From Eretmocerus hayati (Eukaryota; Arthropoda; Insecta; Hymenoptera; Aphelinidae), in assembly GCA_029851415.1 (NCBI GenBank), contig CM056742.1:12379736-12443735 (forward strand): a DNA stretch of 64,000 nt. The letters run 5' to 3'. The notes under the pieces are model-generated. The model saw only the letters and a program-made list of their open reading frames with translations, had not been told where the DNA came from and made no database searches. A program made the position numbers and the translations under genes. The stretch's first letter is position 1; every line of letters begins with the position of its first letter. Shown in pieces: positions 47,487-62,800 of this stretch.

Positions 47487-50378
47487 GTGAGTATTTTTTT
47501 TGTTCTAAGTTCCAAAGGAATAAAGTCTTTTATACTTATACATCAGAATGGTTTTGAAAGTTTGATGCGTCAATGTCAAGTATTCTGGTGAGACCGCATT
47601 TTTCCAAACATTCTGATTTATGAGAATTTGGTGACACACAATCCGATTTCTGCTGGCTCTTGTTATATTTTCAATGTCGAGATTTGACATGATTCATTCT
47701 ACATTCCAATAATCTAATTCAGTAGCTCTTGAGTGATTTTTCAAGTTTTCTCTGTCATTTTTCATTTTAAAGGTCACGGCTATTGAATAAAGAAGGAGAT
47801 CTTGATGAGAACATTGACATTGTCGCCATTGATGCTAAAAATATAAAAACTTGTCCAACATAATTTGGTACATTTTTATTTATTTGAATTTTTATTTAAT
47901 CCTAATCTCACCGATATTACTTCACATCAATTTGATACGGTGTTATCATGCCTCGAATTCTACACACAGATTATCAGATGGGTTCAATTCGAACGCCTCT
48001 GCCTGTAAAAAGAACGTTCAATATTTTGCTCAAAGCAAGGTTCCTTACACGACAAAATTCAGTAACAGGGCTGGAAGAGATATAAAAAAAATGTCTGGTC
48101 CTTTCTAGAAGAGCTTAACAATTTTATCCACAAATATATCGCAATTTTTACTGACACAGCAAAAAAATTACTCGTGCAATCAAATTATCTCCTCAATTCT
48201 ACGTATCGAGAAATAATTGCCGGCTACTCAACGCAGACTGGTCTAAAAAAAAATTAATCATTTTCTTTCAGCAAGTGGTTCACGTTGCCGTGCAGAAATT
48301 CGTCATGGTGGCATTACTATTGCGGCTACTTTCCCATTAAACTCGTAAAAACAGTCGATCTCGATCCTTCAAGAAACTATCTATTTTGCGCATTTCCACA
48401 TGGATTACTGGCAAGTGGTGTTACCGGTGCTTTCGCTACAAATGGTGCCGATTGTGCAAAAATATTTCCAGGACTGGACTTCAGAGTCTTGACTTTGGAT
48501 CAACATTTTCTCACTCCTTTTTTGAGAGAGTACATTCTTTCTCATGGTGAGTTTTGTATCGTTGTACAAAAAGTAAAAGCGTGCAGATTAGGGTCAAAAG
48601 ATGATATAAAAATCTGTCAAGGATGTTGAATTCCTATGTCAAGAGGACCCATCATCACAGTATGAGATATTTTTTTAAACACGAAGGCAAACTTCATCAT
48701 TGAATTTTATTTTCTACATCGGGTTATTGATAGATTTGACAGTAACAAAATTCAATCTGAAATCGAAGCATTACGCTTGTAGAAATGCAGTAGGAACTCT
48801 CTAACTCGAATCTCAACAGACCCGGCGAAAAATTCGAGTCATGGAGTTTTTCGAGCTGAGGAGTTTTTCGGAATGACTCCCGATATATGGTGTCCTCGGT
48901 AAAGTGTACTCTAAAATTAATCTACCCCAGCCAACTTATCAAATCGTAATATATTGGATCAAACGGATTTTAAAAAATATTCCAAATATTTTCAATCGCA
49001 GTTATCACATAAAATCATTCATTCATGTTTGATGTTATGAAGATTGTAGTTTCATACGATCGAAAGCATTCTCTAACCTAGACAGAGCTAATAATATCTT
49101 TTTCTCGGTCCCTCCTTCAAATATCATGTTTGGAGTGCCGATCTTTAATACAATATCTTGTTCAGTAGAATTTGATGATTTGAGTTCTTTGATAATTTTG
49201 AATTTCTCCGCTATAGAGTACGAAGTTGTCGCTTCGATTGTGCCATTGTGGTCGTCGATGGATCACTGGCACGTTCACATAATAATGAATTCGAGACTTT
49301 TCAAACAGGGGATTTCGAAATAGGGAGTTTTTCGCTCGAATCATAGGCAAAAATCGATAAAATTTTCGAGTTAAAGAGTTTTTGCCGGCGACATTTTTTT
49401 TCGACTTTAGGGGATTTTTCGGGTTAGGTAGTTTCGAAATAGAGATTTTCTACTGTATGACCATTTTCTCTGAACACCTATAGCCATTAGAAATGCGACT
49501 TGGCCAGTTACTGACCAAAAAATGTTCACGATTTCTACCAGAGTTATTATAATACCCTAGTACGAATCGTGATTAAACGATCTCTAAGCGTAAATCGTTA
49601 ATCCATCTTCTAGGTGCATGCAGCTGTGATGAGCAAAGTATAAACTATCTATTGTCAACAAAACCAACGGAAAAGGATGGACCTACAAAAGATCCAGTTC
49701 AAGGCCGAGCTGTTGTAATTATAGTTGGAGGAGCTGCAGAGGCATTCAAGTGTAAACCACGCACATACAAAATCCTTCTCAAAAGAAGAAAAGGCTTCAT
49801 TAGACTGGCACTCAAAAATGGGTAAGATCGAAATAAGATGTAGTATTCCAGGTAGTAAATTCATTAACGAATTTTCTGCGATCATAAATATTTTTATGAA
49901 TTTTTAATTTATATGCAGATCTCCTCTGGTACCTGTTTTCTCATTTGGAGAGACCGATCTTTATGATCAAGTCGATAATCCTGAAGGCTCTAAATTACGG
50001 GCTGTACAAGAATTCATAAAAAAACATACCGGAATAGCACCAGTAGTTCCTATCGGAAGAGGATTTTTTCAATACACATTTGGGTTAATCCCTCAAAGGA
50101 GTCCCATTCACGTAGTTGGTGAGTTCTTTAAAAAAAAAAATAATTCGGAAACAAGTTATTTTTACAAAGTGAGTCCGATGTAGGGCGAAAATCTAAGAAA
50201 TTCTTTGATATTTTCAGTTGGATCGCCAATGGAAGTGCCTAGAATACCGAATCCAACAAAAGAACAGATCGAAAAGTATCACGCTAAATTTACGGAGAAA
50301 CTAACAGAGCTATTTGAGGAGCACAAAAGTAAATACTTGGAGGATCATGAAAAAATTACACTTATGTTGGAAGATTGA
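47257..50378 (+). CDS. MOGAT2: MOGAT2/DGAT2-family acyltransferase
   Basis: Membrane-bound ER enzyme family that transfers a fatty acyl group from acyl-CoA to mono- or diacylglycerol to build triacylglycerol. Five coding exons (47257-47486, 48272-48546, 49614-49821, 49919-50118, 50218-50378) join in phase to 357 aa, the usual length. It opens with GVEFAPLWIPLERRLQTLSA, like MOGAT2. One or two hydrophobic segments follow (about residues 24-65), then YLDRD, DLDPSRNYLF, the active-site block PHG, VGGAAEAF, RRKGFIRLALKNG, PVFSFGETDLYDQ and GRGFFQYTFGLIP. The active-site motif reads FPHG instead of HPHG. Insects have several such paralogues, and substrate preference (mono- or diacylglycerol) cannot be told from sequence. 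The ATG follows an A run and is the first in frame. Confidence 0.9.
47487..48271. other. Acyltransferase intron with a candidate alternative 3' exon
   Basis: Mostly AT-rich. An open stretch at 47773-47863 after TTTTAAAG is phase-compatible with exon 1 and ends with TAA. Nothing else was seen. Confidence 0.4.
48272..48546 (+). CDS. MOGAT2: Acyltransferase coding exon 2 (active-site block)
   Basis: Acceptor TTTCTTTCAG ends at 48271 and donor GTGAGT begins at 48547. Carries YFPIKLVKTVDLDPSRNYLF and FPHGLLASG. Confidence 0.92.
48788..49455. mobile_element. pogo/Tigger-like non-autonomous element
   Basis: CAGTAGGAACTCTCTAACTCGA (48788) and its inverse TTTCGAAATAGAGATTTTCTACTG (to 49455) resemble pogo/Tigger ends (CAGTAGAA.CTCT.....CGAA). 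Phrases such as GAGTTTTTCGAG and GATTTCGAAATAGGGAGTTTTTCG recur inside. The right flank is TA; the left is TG, so one base of the usual TA duplication is altered. It lies in the 48547-49613 intron. Confidence 0.6.
49614..49821 (+). CDS. MOGAT2: Acyltransferase coding exon 3
   Basis: Acceptor CATCTTCTAG ends at 49613 and donor GTAAGA begins at 49822. Carries VIIVGGAAEAF and RKGFIRLALKNG. Confidence 0.92.
49919..50118 (+). CDS. MOGAT2: Acyltransferase coding exon 4
   Basis: Acceptor TATATGCAG ends at 49918 and donor GTGAGT begins at 50119. Carries PLVPVFSFGETDLYDQ and GRGFFQYTFGLIP. Confidence 0.92.
50218..50378 (+). CDS. MOGAT2: Acyltransferase coding exon 5 and stop
   Basis: Acceptor ATTTTCAG ends at 50217. 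Encodes VGSPMEVPRIPNPTKEQIEK and the helical tail, stop TGA at 50376-50378. Confidence 0.92.
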
Positions 50379-50731
50379 GGGTTCGGGCCTAATACAATCC
50401 TATCATTTTTAAGGACAATCAAGAATTTACTTAATTTTTTTTTAATTATCAAATCTAGTCGCTACATTACTTCTGTCATGATTAGCAGTTGCAATTGATT
50501 CTGTAGATTGGATCACTTTTTAGATCGTAAAAGCTAAAAAGAATATGTGTGGCATATGTTCATAAAGTAGTTGGTCACCTTGTTACTTCTCATTGGTTGT
50601 GAGTATACGAATTTTTTAAATATGTGTCAGTGAATCGGGTGTTTGTTTTATACACATTAGTAATTTTAGCTCAATACATCGATGAGTGTACATAACTATT
50701 CAAAATTCTTGTACATAAACTATTAGATATT

Positions 50732-50737
50732 AATAAA
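50732..50737 (+). terminator. MOGAT2: Poly(A) signal of the acyltransferase gene
   Basis: AATAAA 354 bp after the stop, followed at about 20 bp by TTTTGTTCC, a T/G-rich downstream stretch. The 3' UTR would be about 380 nt. Confidence 0.6.
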
Positions 50738-50759
50738 ATTTTAATTACGAAAATTTTGT

Positions 50760-51840
50760 TCCACTTGTCCAAGGATCATACATTGATGATCACTTTGCGA
50801 ATGAACGGTCACATGCTATTTGAAAAAGCTTTGACTTTCAGTTGATGAAAAAAATCTCATATACATTTCTGTAAAAGTAAGTTACGATTACTTTGCTATG
50901 GTGTTCTGGCTCGAAAACCAATTTTTTTAACAAATTTTATTTGGCTCTGAGGTACTATAATATCATGAAAGATAGATAAGTTTTTGTGGGATTAGCTTTT
51001 CAGCATTCCAAATTTTCTGTCAAAAAAGTTCAGAAGGATGGGTAGGAATCTTACAATTTTAAAGTAGCCTGTAAGAATTATCTTGCTCGTATTGACGGCT
51101 ACACTATAATTCTCACACTAGAAAATCAACAATCGAAGAGAGAATTTTTCGATTCAAAGAATCGATTGGTGTGGAAGAATGGGAAGAAATCTATGATAAT
51201 TGTGGGATATTTTTGAATTTATTATGAGTAAGAGGGTTCATAGACACGAAGATTGATATGAACTCTCATCGGAACAAAAAATTGAAATCAAGATCTTGAA
51301 TGACTTCATACCTTCAGTGGAATGAATCTGCCAAAAAAAGATATATCCGATTACGGGACACTTTTTCCTAAAATTATGCGAATTTCATTAACTGATACAG
51401 TAATTTCATTGATATACACTATTAAACGAATACAAGGTAAATAAAGGACTTATGAATAATGATAATCAGCAAGTCCATGTAATGAATGCTAAAACTTTGT
51501 TGCAAGGAAGTGAGTCAATATAGCGAATGATTTCCTAAAATCAAAAACAATTTTTACTGTGTAGCACTAAATCAATTTTTCTGAAATCATGAGAGTCATC
51601 ATCATTCAGAGAAACTGGTACTAGTTTAGAGGAACACACAAAAACTTAGAGGTGGTTAATATTTTCGATGAATGGTTTCAGAATCTAGTGTATCTGACCA
51701 CTCATTATTATACATTCAGTACCCTAGTGTAAATGAAGATATATTATCAAAAAATTTTATTGAATCAAGCATCTTTAGTAGTCATACGTCGATTCATTAT
51801 TTTTAGAGACTTACGCCAGTAAGCAACAATTAAAATGAAG
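50760..51840. other. Intergenic stretch between convergent genes
   Basis: AT-rich, with nothing coding or repetitive recognised. The acyltransferase and KMO transcripts end toward each other here. Confidence 0.5.
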
Positions 51841-51844
51841 AAAA

Positions 51845-51850
51845 TTTATT
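51845..51850 (-). terminator. KMO: Candidate poly(A) signal of KMO
   Basis: TTTATT on the + strand is AATAAA on the - strand, 230 bp beyond the KMO stop. Another lies near 51757. Confidence 0.45.
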
Positions 51851-52079
51851 GCAAGTACGTTGTTTTGAATTTTAGAAATCGTGAAGCTAAATATCGTAAT
51901 ACAGATTAGGTATCATAGAAACAAAATTGTCTTATTATATAGTCAAAATATAATACAATATGGCTGCCAATAAATGGTAGAATTCATTTTACAGGAAATA
52001 CAAAAAATCTTTTCAGTAATTAAAATAGCCAATAAAATTATATATGCATTATAATTATAACATAGTTTGGCAAGGTTCA

Positions 52080-55915
<3,836 letters not shown>

Positions 55916-56059
55916 CTGAAAACATAACATAGAATTCTTATGATTGTGAAAAAATACAAATTGGTATATTCATAGTCGATTGCACATTTACCAGAAGACT
56001 GGACTAGTGAACACTAGTGGGATCGTATTATAAAATTGCCGTGATGAACAATGCCTAAC

Positions 56060-56345
56060 CTGTAGTTTTCGTCACCCTATATAAGGCTATTGAATATGAT
56101 ACACACATCTGGATTGTAACTCTTCAATATTTTTGGATAGTCTAAGTGTGACACACAGGCTGAATTCACCGACCTCAAATATCAATGTAAATAAGTTCAT
56201 TATTGAAACTAGAAGATTGTATAATCGAATCAAAGTTCTATCTTCTCACACATTTCTATCACTATCTGCTGGGTCCCGTCACACATTGGTGTTATTGGTA
56301 ACGAAAGAGCTGATGTGCTTGCTAAACAAGCAACTTAATTCCCTA
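56060..56345 (+). pseudogene. RNase H remnant of an I-group retroelement
   Basis: DSLSVTHRLNSPTSN in one frame (from 56136) is followed, after a frameshift, by ICWVPSHIGVIGNERADVLA in another (56264-56323). Both are hallmark RNase H segments (DSLSVL..L and W.PSH.G..GNE.AD). Nothing of the reverse transcriptase is left. It is independent of the intact element at 58.9-63.6 kb, whose protein differs. Confidence 0.7.
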
Positions 56346-58074
56346 AATGGACTCGTCATTCTTCCTTTCGCAGATCTCCAAGTGTATCATAAAAAACCGG
56401 CACATGAAGAAACTTGTGCAGTTACAGAAGAACAAGGGTAGATAACCGGGAAATTATATTTTGGATTGAGTTACAACAAAAAAACGAAGCCGTGGTTCTC
56501 TCAAGAAAATTCTCCGCGAGAAACTATCTCCACCTACCATTGCAAAGTGAAAATCTAATCTCTCTTCCGAATGTGAAAGGATGTCAATACATTGTTCAAT
56601 TCTTGAGATCTTGTGAAAAATCAGTCTCGTCAAAGTGTAACTAGGTGAGTCCGTGCTTGCGGACCGAACAAGGCGAAGATAACTTAGGGACAAGTCGTAC
56701 GATTGCTCAGAGAGTTCGAATTATCACAATAAGGAACCCAGTTTTGGGATCGAAATGTCTCGTTGACCAGATGGCGATTTTCTTGTGTATTTTCCGGTTC
56801 AGAAAATGAGTTCACAATCCTTTGTAAATGGCATAACTCCTTGTTAGATGAATATTACCTGTTTCCTTTCAGGTTCTCTTGACTCAGACAAAAATTCCGA
56901 CGTGGAAGCTCAAAGTGGGAGCCCTAGATTGTGTACATACGGCTATTTTTCGCCGGCAACATTTGGATACCACACGCACACGAAAGTTTTCCCTCGTTAT
57001 TTCCAAACTGCAAAGTTCATCGCTCAGACGGTCACTAGTTTTCATGTGAATACAGAGACTCGATTAAGGCAGATGAAGGACTAGCGCGGGGACTTATCAT
57101 CCATTTACACCCAACAAGATTTATCATGATCGTCACATTATGTCGACATCCGGTGCTAAGAAGTTGAGATTCTGGTAGCGAGCAAAACTTGTCGCCATTT
57201 GGTGGTGTGAGACCGAAACATGTACCTTGGGATTGGTGTAGCGCAGCGAAGATTAGCGAAAGGAGATGCCGAGTACGGAATAAGGCTATGGCTATAACGT
57301 ATCTTTGCACATAATCTCGATCAAATAACTGTGAGTCAATGAATTTGCATAAATCCGGAGACATGTAGATGACGGCAGATGCACTCTTCGGTATGCCCCG
57401 AACATGTCTGCAAAATTTGGTGAAGATCGGTTCGGTAGTTTCTTCAAATGAAGGAGTGAAAAAGCAGGTTTGAGTCGCGATAAAGATAGGGGCTTCGCCC
57501 TAATAATATGTATTATGAATCATGTATAGCTGAATAGTCCGCATATGCTTTAAATGAAATAATAAAGTGAAAAACCTGTAGTTTTCATGGTATACACAGA
57601 AAGATCGGTTTATGTTTTGCATTTTGTGAATTGAGAGAGAGTTTTGTAGGCCTAAGATAAACACTTTAGAGAAGTGAAATTTCGATGAGATGTTGCTGAG
57701 TAAGTTCAACAGATTGATATCCATTAAAGATGCCTATGCCACAATCACTACTCTGCGGTTCCATCCCACAGTCGTATCTACAAGTTCGAGCCCTGTAAGA
57801 TGGCGTTGAAGTTAGCTCTCTGTGGGCTACATAATACCTCACATGCGCAATAGATGGATGACAGATCCAGCTCCTTTCCCGCAATCGACGGCAAAAAGAC
57901 CTCGATTAGTATATCAGAGCGGATCAGTGCTTCATCGCCAAGCGTCCAGGGCGCCACCTGCAACTCCAGCCCTGCTGATGAGTCCGGTTACGACGAACCA
58001 GGTTGCAGGTGGGGGACGAAACGCATAGAGTCATTCATTAGTAGGGGTAAGCCATCAGCTTATTCCTAAATGTC
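56346..58074. other. KMO intron stretch, unassigned
   Basis: The ORFs at 56848-57084 (+), 57035-57364 (-) and 57822-58069 (+) have no recognisable domains. 57770-58040 is richer in GC than its surroundings. No KMO N-terminal exon was found here on the - strand. Confidence 0.4.
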
Positions 58075-58077
58075 TAA

Positions 58078-58406
58078 CAAGGAGAGGCCAGGGAGTGCGG
58101 GTCACGGATTCGTCTGAAACTCTGGGAATAGTCTCCTTTTAGCACCAAAAGATGATACCCAAAACCGCAATGTCTAACGCTCAAGCGTTTCCGAGCTACA
58201 GAACCCAACCCGTGCATTACAGTATATCTATATATACCATTTTCCCACATATATAGATATACTGTAATGCATGGGTTATGGCCTGTAGCTCAAAAACGCT
58301 TGAGCGTTAGACTCTGCGGTTTTGGGTATCATCTTTTGGTGCTAAGAGGAGACTATTCCCAGAGTTTCAGCCGAATCCGTGACCCGCACTCCCTGGCCTC
58401 TCCTTG
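58078..58406. mobile_element. Palindromic 330-bp MITE, copy 4 (TSD TAA)
   Basis: CAAGGAGAGGCCAGGGAGTG opens and its inverse closes; TAA flanks both sides (58075-58077 and 58407-58409). Arms are nearly identical around a centre with TATATCTATATATA. The body differs from copies 1-3 (CGCAATGTCTAACGCTCAAG), so it is a subfamily sharing ends, length and centre. Confidence 0.82.
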
Positions 58407-58409
58407 TAA

Positions 58410-58965
58410 GGTAGGAAAAGTCACGTGATATGCAGGAGGCAAGTTCAAAAATTTAAACAAACTTGGCATAAAGTTTTTTAAACAACGGAGAGTGATGAAA
58501 TCGTTAAAGTTTACGTGTTTGAGTTGATGAATGATTTAGAGGAATATAATAAATCGGGTTGTAGACCGAGTACCAGACCGTTCTGTGATGGCTTGTTTAC
58601 TGTTTACTTTTACCCATGGAGACTAGAGAGACTTTTACCTTAGAGAGTACGTTTCTTTTCCCCGCCGCTAGATGTGCCACTTTCGCTCGAACGTGCGGAT
58701 ACACCTGGGGACTTCTATGAGACTAGGGAGGGTGGAGAAAACTTCTTCTCTACCCTCCCTATCTGAGACTATAGCGAAAAAACGGCCGCTAGGGCCGCTG
58801 AGGTGCAACACATGCAGTTCTGCCATCCGTGTTGTCAGCGAGGGTTCCCGCATACTCTCTCACGCAGATACAGACTAGCACACACCGACGTACACGGACA
58901 GCAAAATCCGTGGGTTTAGGAGCTTATCCTGCCATCAGCGCCGCCCTGGTGGACGTTTTTTCGCC
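58410..58965 (+). other. Probable 5' leader of the I-group retroelement
   Basis: AT-rich to about 58600, then clearly richer in GC up to ORF1, which suggests that the element begins between 58600 and 58870. CACGCAGAT occurs at 58861-58869 and again at 63840-63848 beyond the 3' tail and could be a target duplication, but this would leave GC-rich sequence outside. The start is not settled. Confidence 0.35.
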
Positions 58966-59796
58966 ATGGCCTCATATAGGAAGCTCCGCGCTCTTAGTAA
59001 AGCCCGAAAGATCAGCACAACGACCACGCAACTTAAGGGGCGGCTTACGACTAGCCGTGGTCAATGCCGTTTAATACGGCTAGTATTGCTGACCCAAAAG
59101 CAACTGTGCAGATCTGAAGCCATGAACCTTGTGCGTAGCAATTTCAAAACCCAAATCGAAGTAGCTATGGGGAAACCCTTTTGTGAACTCCCTATTGACA
59201 TCATGAACCCGTACATTGACAGACGAGATTTATACTATCACAAGGACAATAATTTGATCTTAGCTGCAAAAAATATAGAAAATCCAGAGGAGATGTCCTT
59301 TGACGAAGACGAAAACGAAAGCGCCACGACAACAGAAGACGCGAGCAAAACACCGAAACCGCATTTCACGAAACCTTTAGGCAACGGATATTCGAAAACA
59401 TACAATAATGACTCATCATCGGACGAGGACGGGAGAGGGATTAGCGAAGAGGCAACGACTCGTAAATCACAACATGAAAAACCTCACTACCCACCTCTGA
59501 CACGAAGCGCGCGCGCTCACGCAGACCAAGTTCAAATCCAAGCAGAGCTGATCCGAAAACTCAGCAGCAATTATTCTTTCAACCACATGACCCGAACACA
59601 ACAAAAAATTTGCCTCCGTAATGAACAAAAGAAAATTAGAAGAAATTCCGCTGACACACATTACACAAATGAAACCCGAAGGAAAAGGAGCAGACTCAAT
59701 GATCGATATGAGAAAATTTCGACAGAATATGAAAACATCAACTCACTTATTGCTACTCAAACCAACGAATTCAGTGAAAAGCCCGTCAAGGACTAA
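58966..59796 (+). CDS. Retroelement ORF1, RNA-binding candidate without zinc knuckles
   Basis: 276 aa, ATG in good context (GCCATGG), ending 83 bp before ORF2. In this class of retroelement ORF1 makes the nucleic-acid chaperone that packages the RNA. The usual CCHC knuckles are absent. Visible are a basic N-terminus, an acidic middle (FDEDENESATTTED, SSSDEDGRG), and a highly charged C-terminal half (KKIRRN, TRRKRSRLNDRYEK) that may form a coiled coil. Assignment rests on its place just before ORF2; I do not recognise the protein itself. A spliced or truncated gag cannot be excluded. Confidence 0.6.
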   Translation: MASYRKLRALSKARKISTTTTQLKGRLTTSRGQCRLIRLVLLTQKQLCRSEAMNLVRSNFKTQIEVAMGKPFCELPIDIMNPYIDRRDLYYHKDNNLILAAKNIENPEEMSFDEDENESATTTEDASKTPKPHFTKPLGNGYSKTYNNDSSSDEDGRGISEEATTRKSQHEKPHYPPLTRSARAHADQVQIQAELIRKLSSNYSFNHMTRTQQKICLRNEQKKIRRNSADTHYTNETRRKRSRLNDRYEKISTEYENINSLIATQTNEFSEKPVKD

Positions 59797-59879
59797 CAAT
59801 CAAACTCAATCAACGCCGGCATCTTTAGCTCTATCTTTTTCACTACTTGTAAAATCAACCTTTCCTACTCTGTGTTCAT

Positions 59880-62800
59880 ATGACAAAGCAAACAACCGTT
59901 TGCTACTGGAACTTAAGGGGCATCAAAGAGAAATGGCCTGAAATCCAAAAATTTCTATTAGAGCTGGATATTCTATGTGTCTCGGAAACCCTTTCTGATG
60001 AAAACGACATTATAGAAAATACCCCATTCCACAACTATATACATGCGCCGAGAACAAATCAAATCAAAGAGAATGGCGGTGGTCTCATTGTATTTATAAA
60101 CAAGAAAATTCAATATGAAAGAATATTTTTCAACAATTTCCCGAAAGGTGTAGAATACATTTGCCTATCAGTCCCACATGATAATGCCGAATACCACCTA
60201 TTATTCATGTATAATCCACCCTACAATGTACTTAGCCAAAACCAATTTTCAAAAATTCTAAGCTTCAGTAAAGATAACGGAAAATTTTTGCTCATGGGCG
60301 ACCTCAATGCTCAGAGCCCATTATGGGGCAGCGACTTCTCAAACAGCCTGGGAGACAGACTCTCGAGAGCAATTTTAGAATTAGATTCCGTAAACGTGTT
60401 GAATACCGGGGAAGCCACGCGTATTTTTACTAGAAACAGTTGCCCTGACCTAGCCATTGCATCCTCCGATATATCAGCTAAAATTAGATTTGAAGTCGGT
60501 CATGATCCCATGGGCAGCGACCACTTTCCCATAAAATGTATTCTCATGGATACCTGTTTCCACACGATAACGTCCAGAAACAAAGTCTCATTGTCTAGAA
60601 TGAATTGGTCTGAATTCCAGAAACAGTCAAAAGAATTATTCGACTCATTCGATCCCCATAATTACTCAAACTCTGATGCTTTGGCAACGGATTTCGAAAA
60701 TATTATTTACGAAGCCATAGTCAAGGCAGGAGGCAAGGTTGAACATCAACCTGAGGTCCCCCACAACAACCAATATTCCCAGCGAAAAACACCCCCTTCG
60801 TGTATATGGTGGGATGAAGAATGCACGGATGCGAGGGATGAACGCGCTGAAAAATTAGAGGACTTCAAAGCACTTCCTTGCTTAAACACCGCAGTTGAAT
60901 ACAGAAAAGCCAGAAAAAAGGCTGAAAAAATTTTCAGGAAAGTAAAAAGAAAGAAATTCAGGCAATTTTTAGCCTCACTGAACCCTCATGCACCCTTATC
61001 TGATAATTTCAACTTCATTAAAAGATACAAAAAAAGATTTTATCAACCCAAGGCATCTTCCATAGACTCAAATCTTATTCAAAACAATACAGCTTTATCT
61101 GCAGCTTTTGCCAAAATAAATAAAAGTAACAAGTACAATGACGATATTGACTGGAACTTCGACTACACTGATGATCCAGTCCTCAACTCCCCAATTTCTT
61201 TACCAGAAGTCAGAGCAGCTATTTTAAGGGCGAAAAAAAGTTCAGCGCCTGGCCTGGACGGAATCTCTAATGCTATCCTTAAAAGTTTACCCGAGTCGGG
61301 CATCCGGATCCTCACACACTTGATCAATTTAATTCTTGATACAGGGACATTCCCAAAAAACTGGAAAATCTTTAAAGTATGCTTCATTCCTAAGCCCATG
61401 AATAAAGGTTTTAGGCCCATAGCGTTAGCCCAAAATTTACTTAAAATTCTAGAGCGAGTAGTGAATGAGAGACTATTATGGTGGATTGAGTCGAAAAAGA
61501 TCCTCCCAAGATTTTTTTACGGCTTTAGGCGCAATAAGAGTTGCAACGACTGCCTCGCGATCCTTCAAACGGACATCAATATCGCAAAAGCCAAAGATAT
61601 GCAGATTGGTATCGTAGGTATAGATTTAGAAGGGGCATATGATAACGTAAATATGGAAGAACTATTGAAGATCATGATTAAGCTGAAAATACCTCCCAAA
61701 ATAATCAAACTAGTAAAGAATCTAATTGAGAACCGCGAACTTCACGCATACTGCGAAGGATGCAAAATAGGCATCGGGAGAACTAACAAGGGACTTCCAC
61801 AGGGCTGTATTTTGAGCCCCTTGCTTTTTAATATTTACATTCATCTCATAACAAACTACCTCTCTATGAATGTGAGATGTCTAGCTTTTGCGGACGACAT
61901 ATTAATATACTTTAGAGACACTGACATACTAAAGATCCTAGAAACACTTTCAACAAACCTAGGACTTCTTAAGAACTTCTTTGATCCTTTGGACCTAAAA
62001 ATATCGGTTCCAAAAAGTAGCTTGATGATTTGCGGAGATAACACACTCCAAAACGGACAGGTTCATGTTAAGCTCGGCGATCTATTTATACCGAATACAA
62101 ATAGTTTCAAGTACCTTGGAGTTATCTGGGACTCAAAAAACTCTTGGGACCTCCAAATATCGAAAATGATCCAAAGCGCGAATTTGGGCCTCAACATGCT
62201 CTCGTCGATAGGGAATTTCTCATGGGGGGTACACCCGTATACAATGCTATCGTTCTACAAATCTATTGTTAGACCGCGCCTAGACTGGGGTGGGTTTCTC
62301 ATCGCAACGGCAAACGGCGCCCTTCTTAAGAAACTAGATATTGTCCAAAACGCTGCTCTAAGAAAATGCATTGGTTGCATGCGAACCACGCCAATTAATG
62401 TACTACACCACATCGCGGGGGTACCAACACTTGAATGGAGAAGGACTCAACTAGCTATGAAATTCTTATCCAAAGCTCACTCATTATACGATGACGCACT
62501 CATACCAAGGTTGAGGTATTTAGAAAACTTCATAGATACGAGACACGACAAGACTCTACTTAGCCCCAACTTTGGATTCCTTTACTCCACATTGATGAAT
62601 TTCAACATCGGCGACAAACAAATAAGAATCCGCTCGTTACCCTCGTATATTATACCCTTTTTTGCACATTTTCTTAGCGAACACGTCGATAACTCGTTGG
62701 TCCGGAAATACCAAATTCACAAAAAACAACTTGGAAACATGGTCCAAAACTTTATACGAAGCGAATATTCCGACTCATACGTAGTATTTACCGACGGTTC

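Noticed and set aside
57035..57364. 109-codon - strand ORF tested as a KMO N-terminal exon
   Set aside because: Contains no GxGxxG or other KMO N-terminal motif and overlaps an open + frame.
59621..59941. 106-codon ORF bridging ORF1 and ORF2 of the retroelement
   Set aside because: A frame shadow over the end of ORF1 and the start of ORF2, without domain content.
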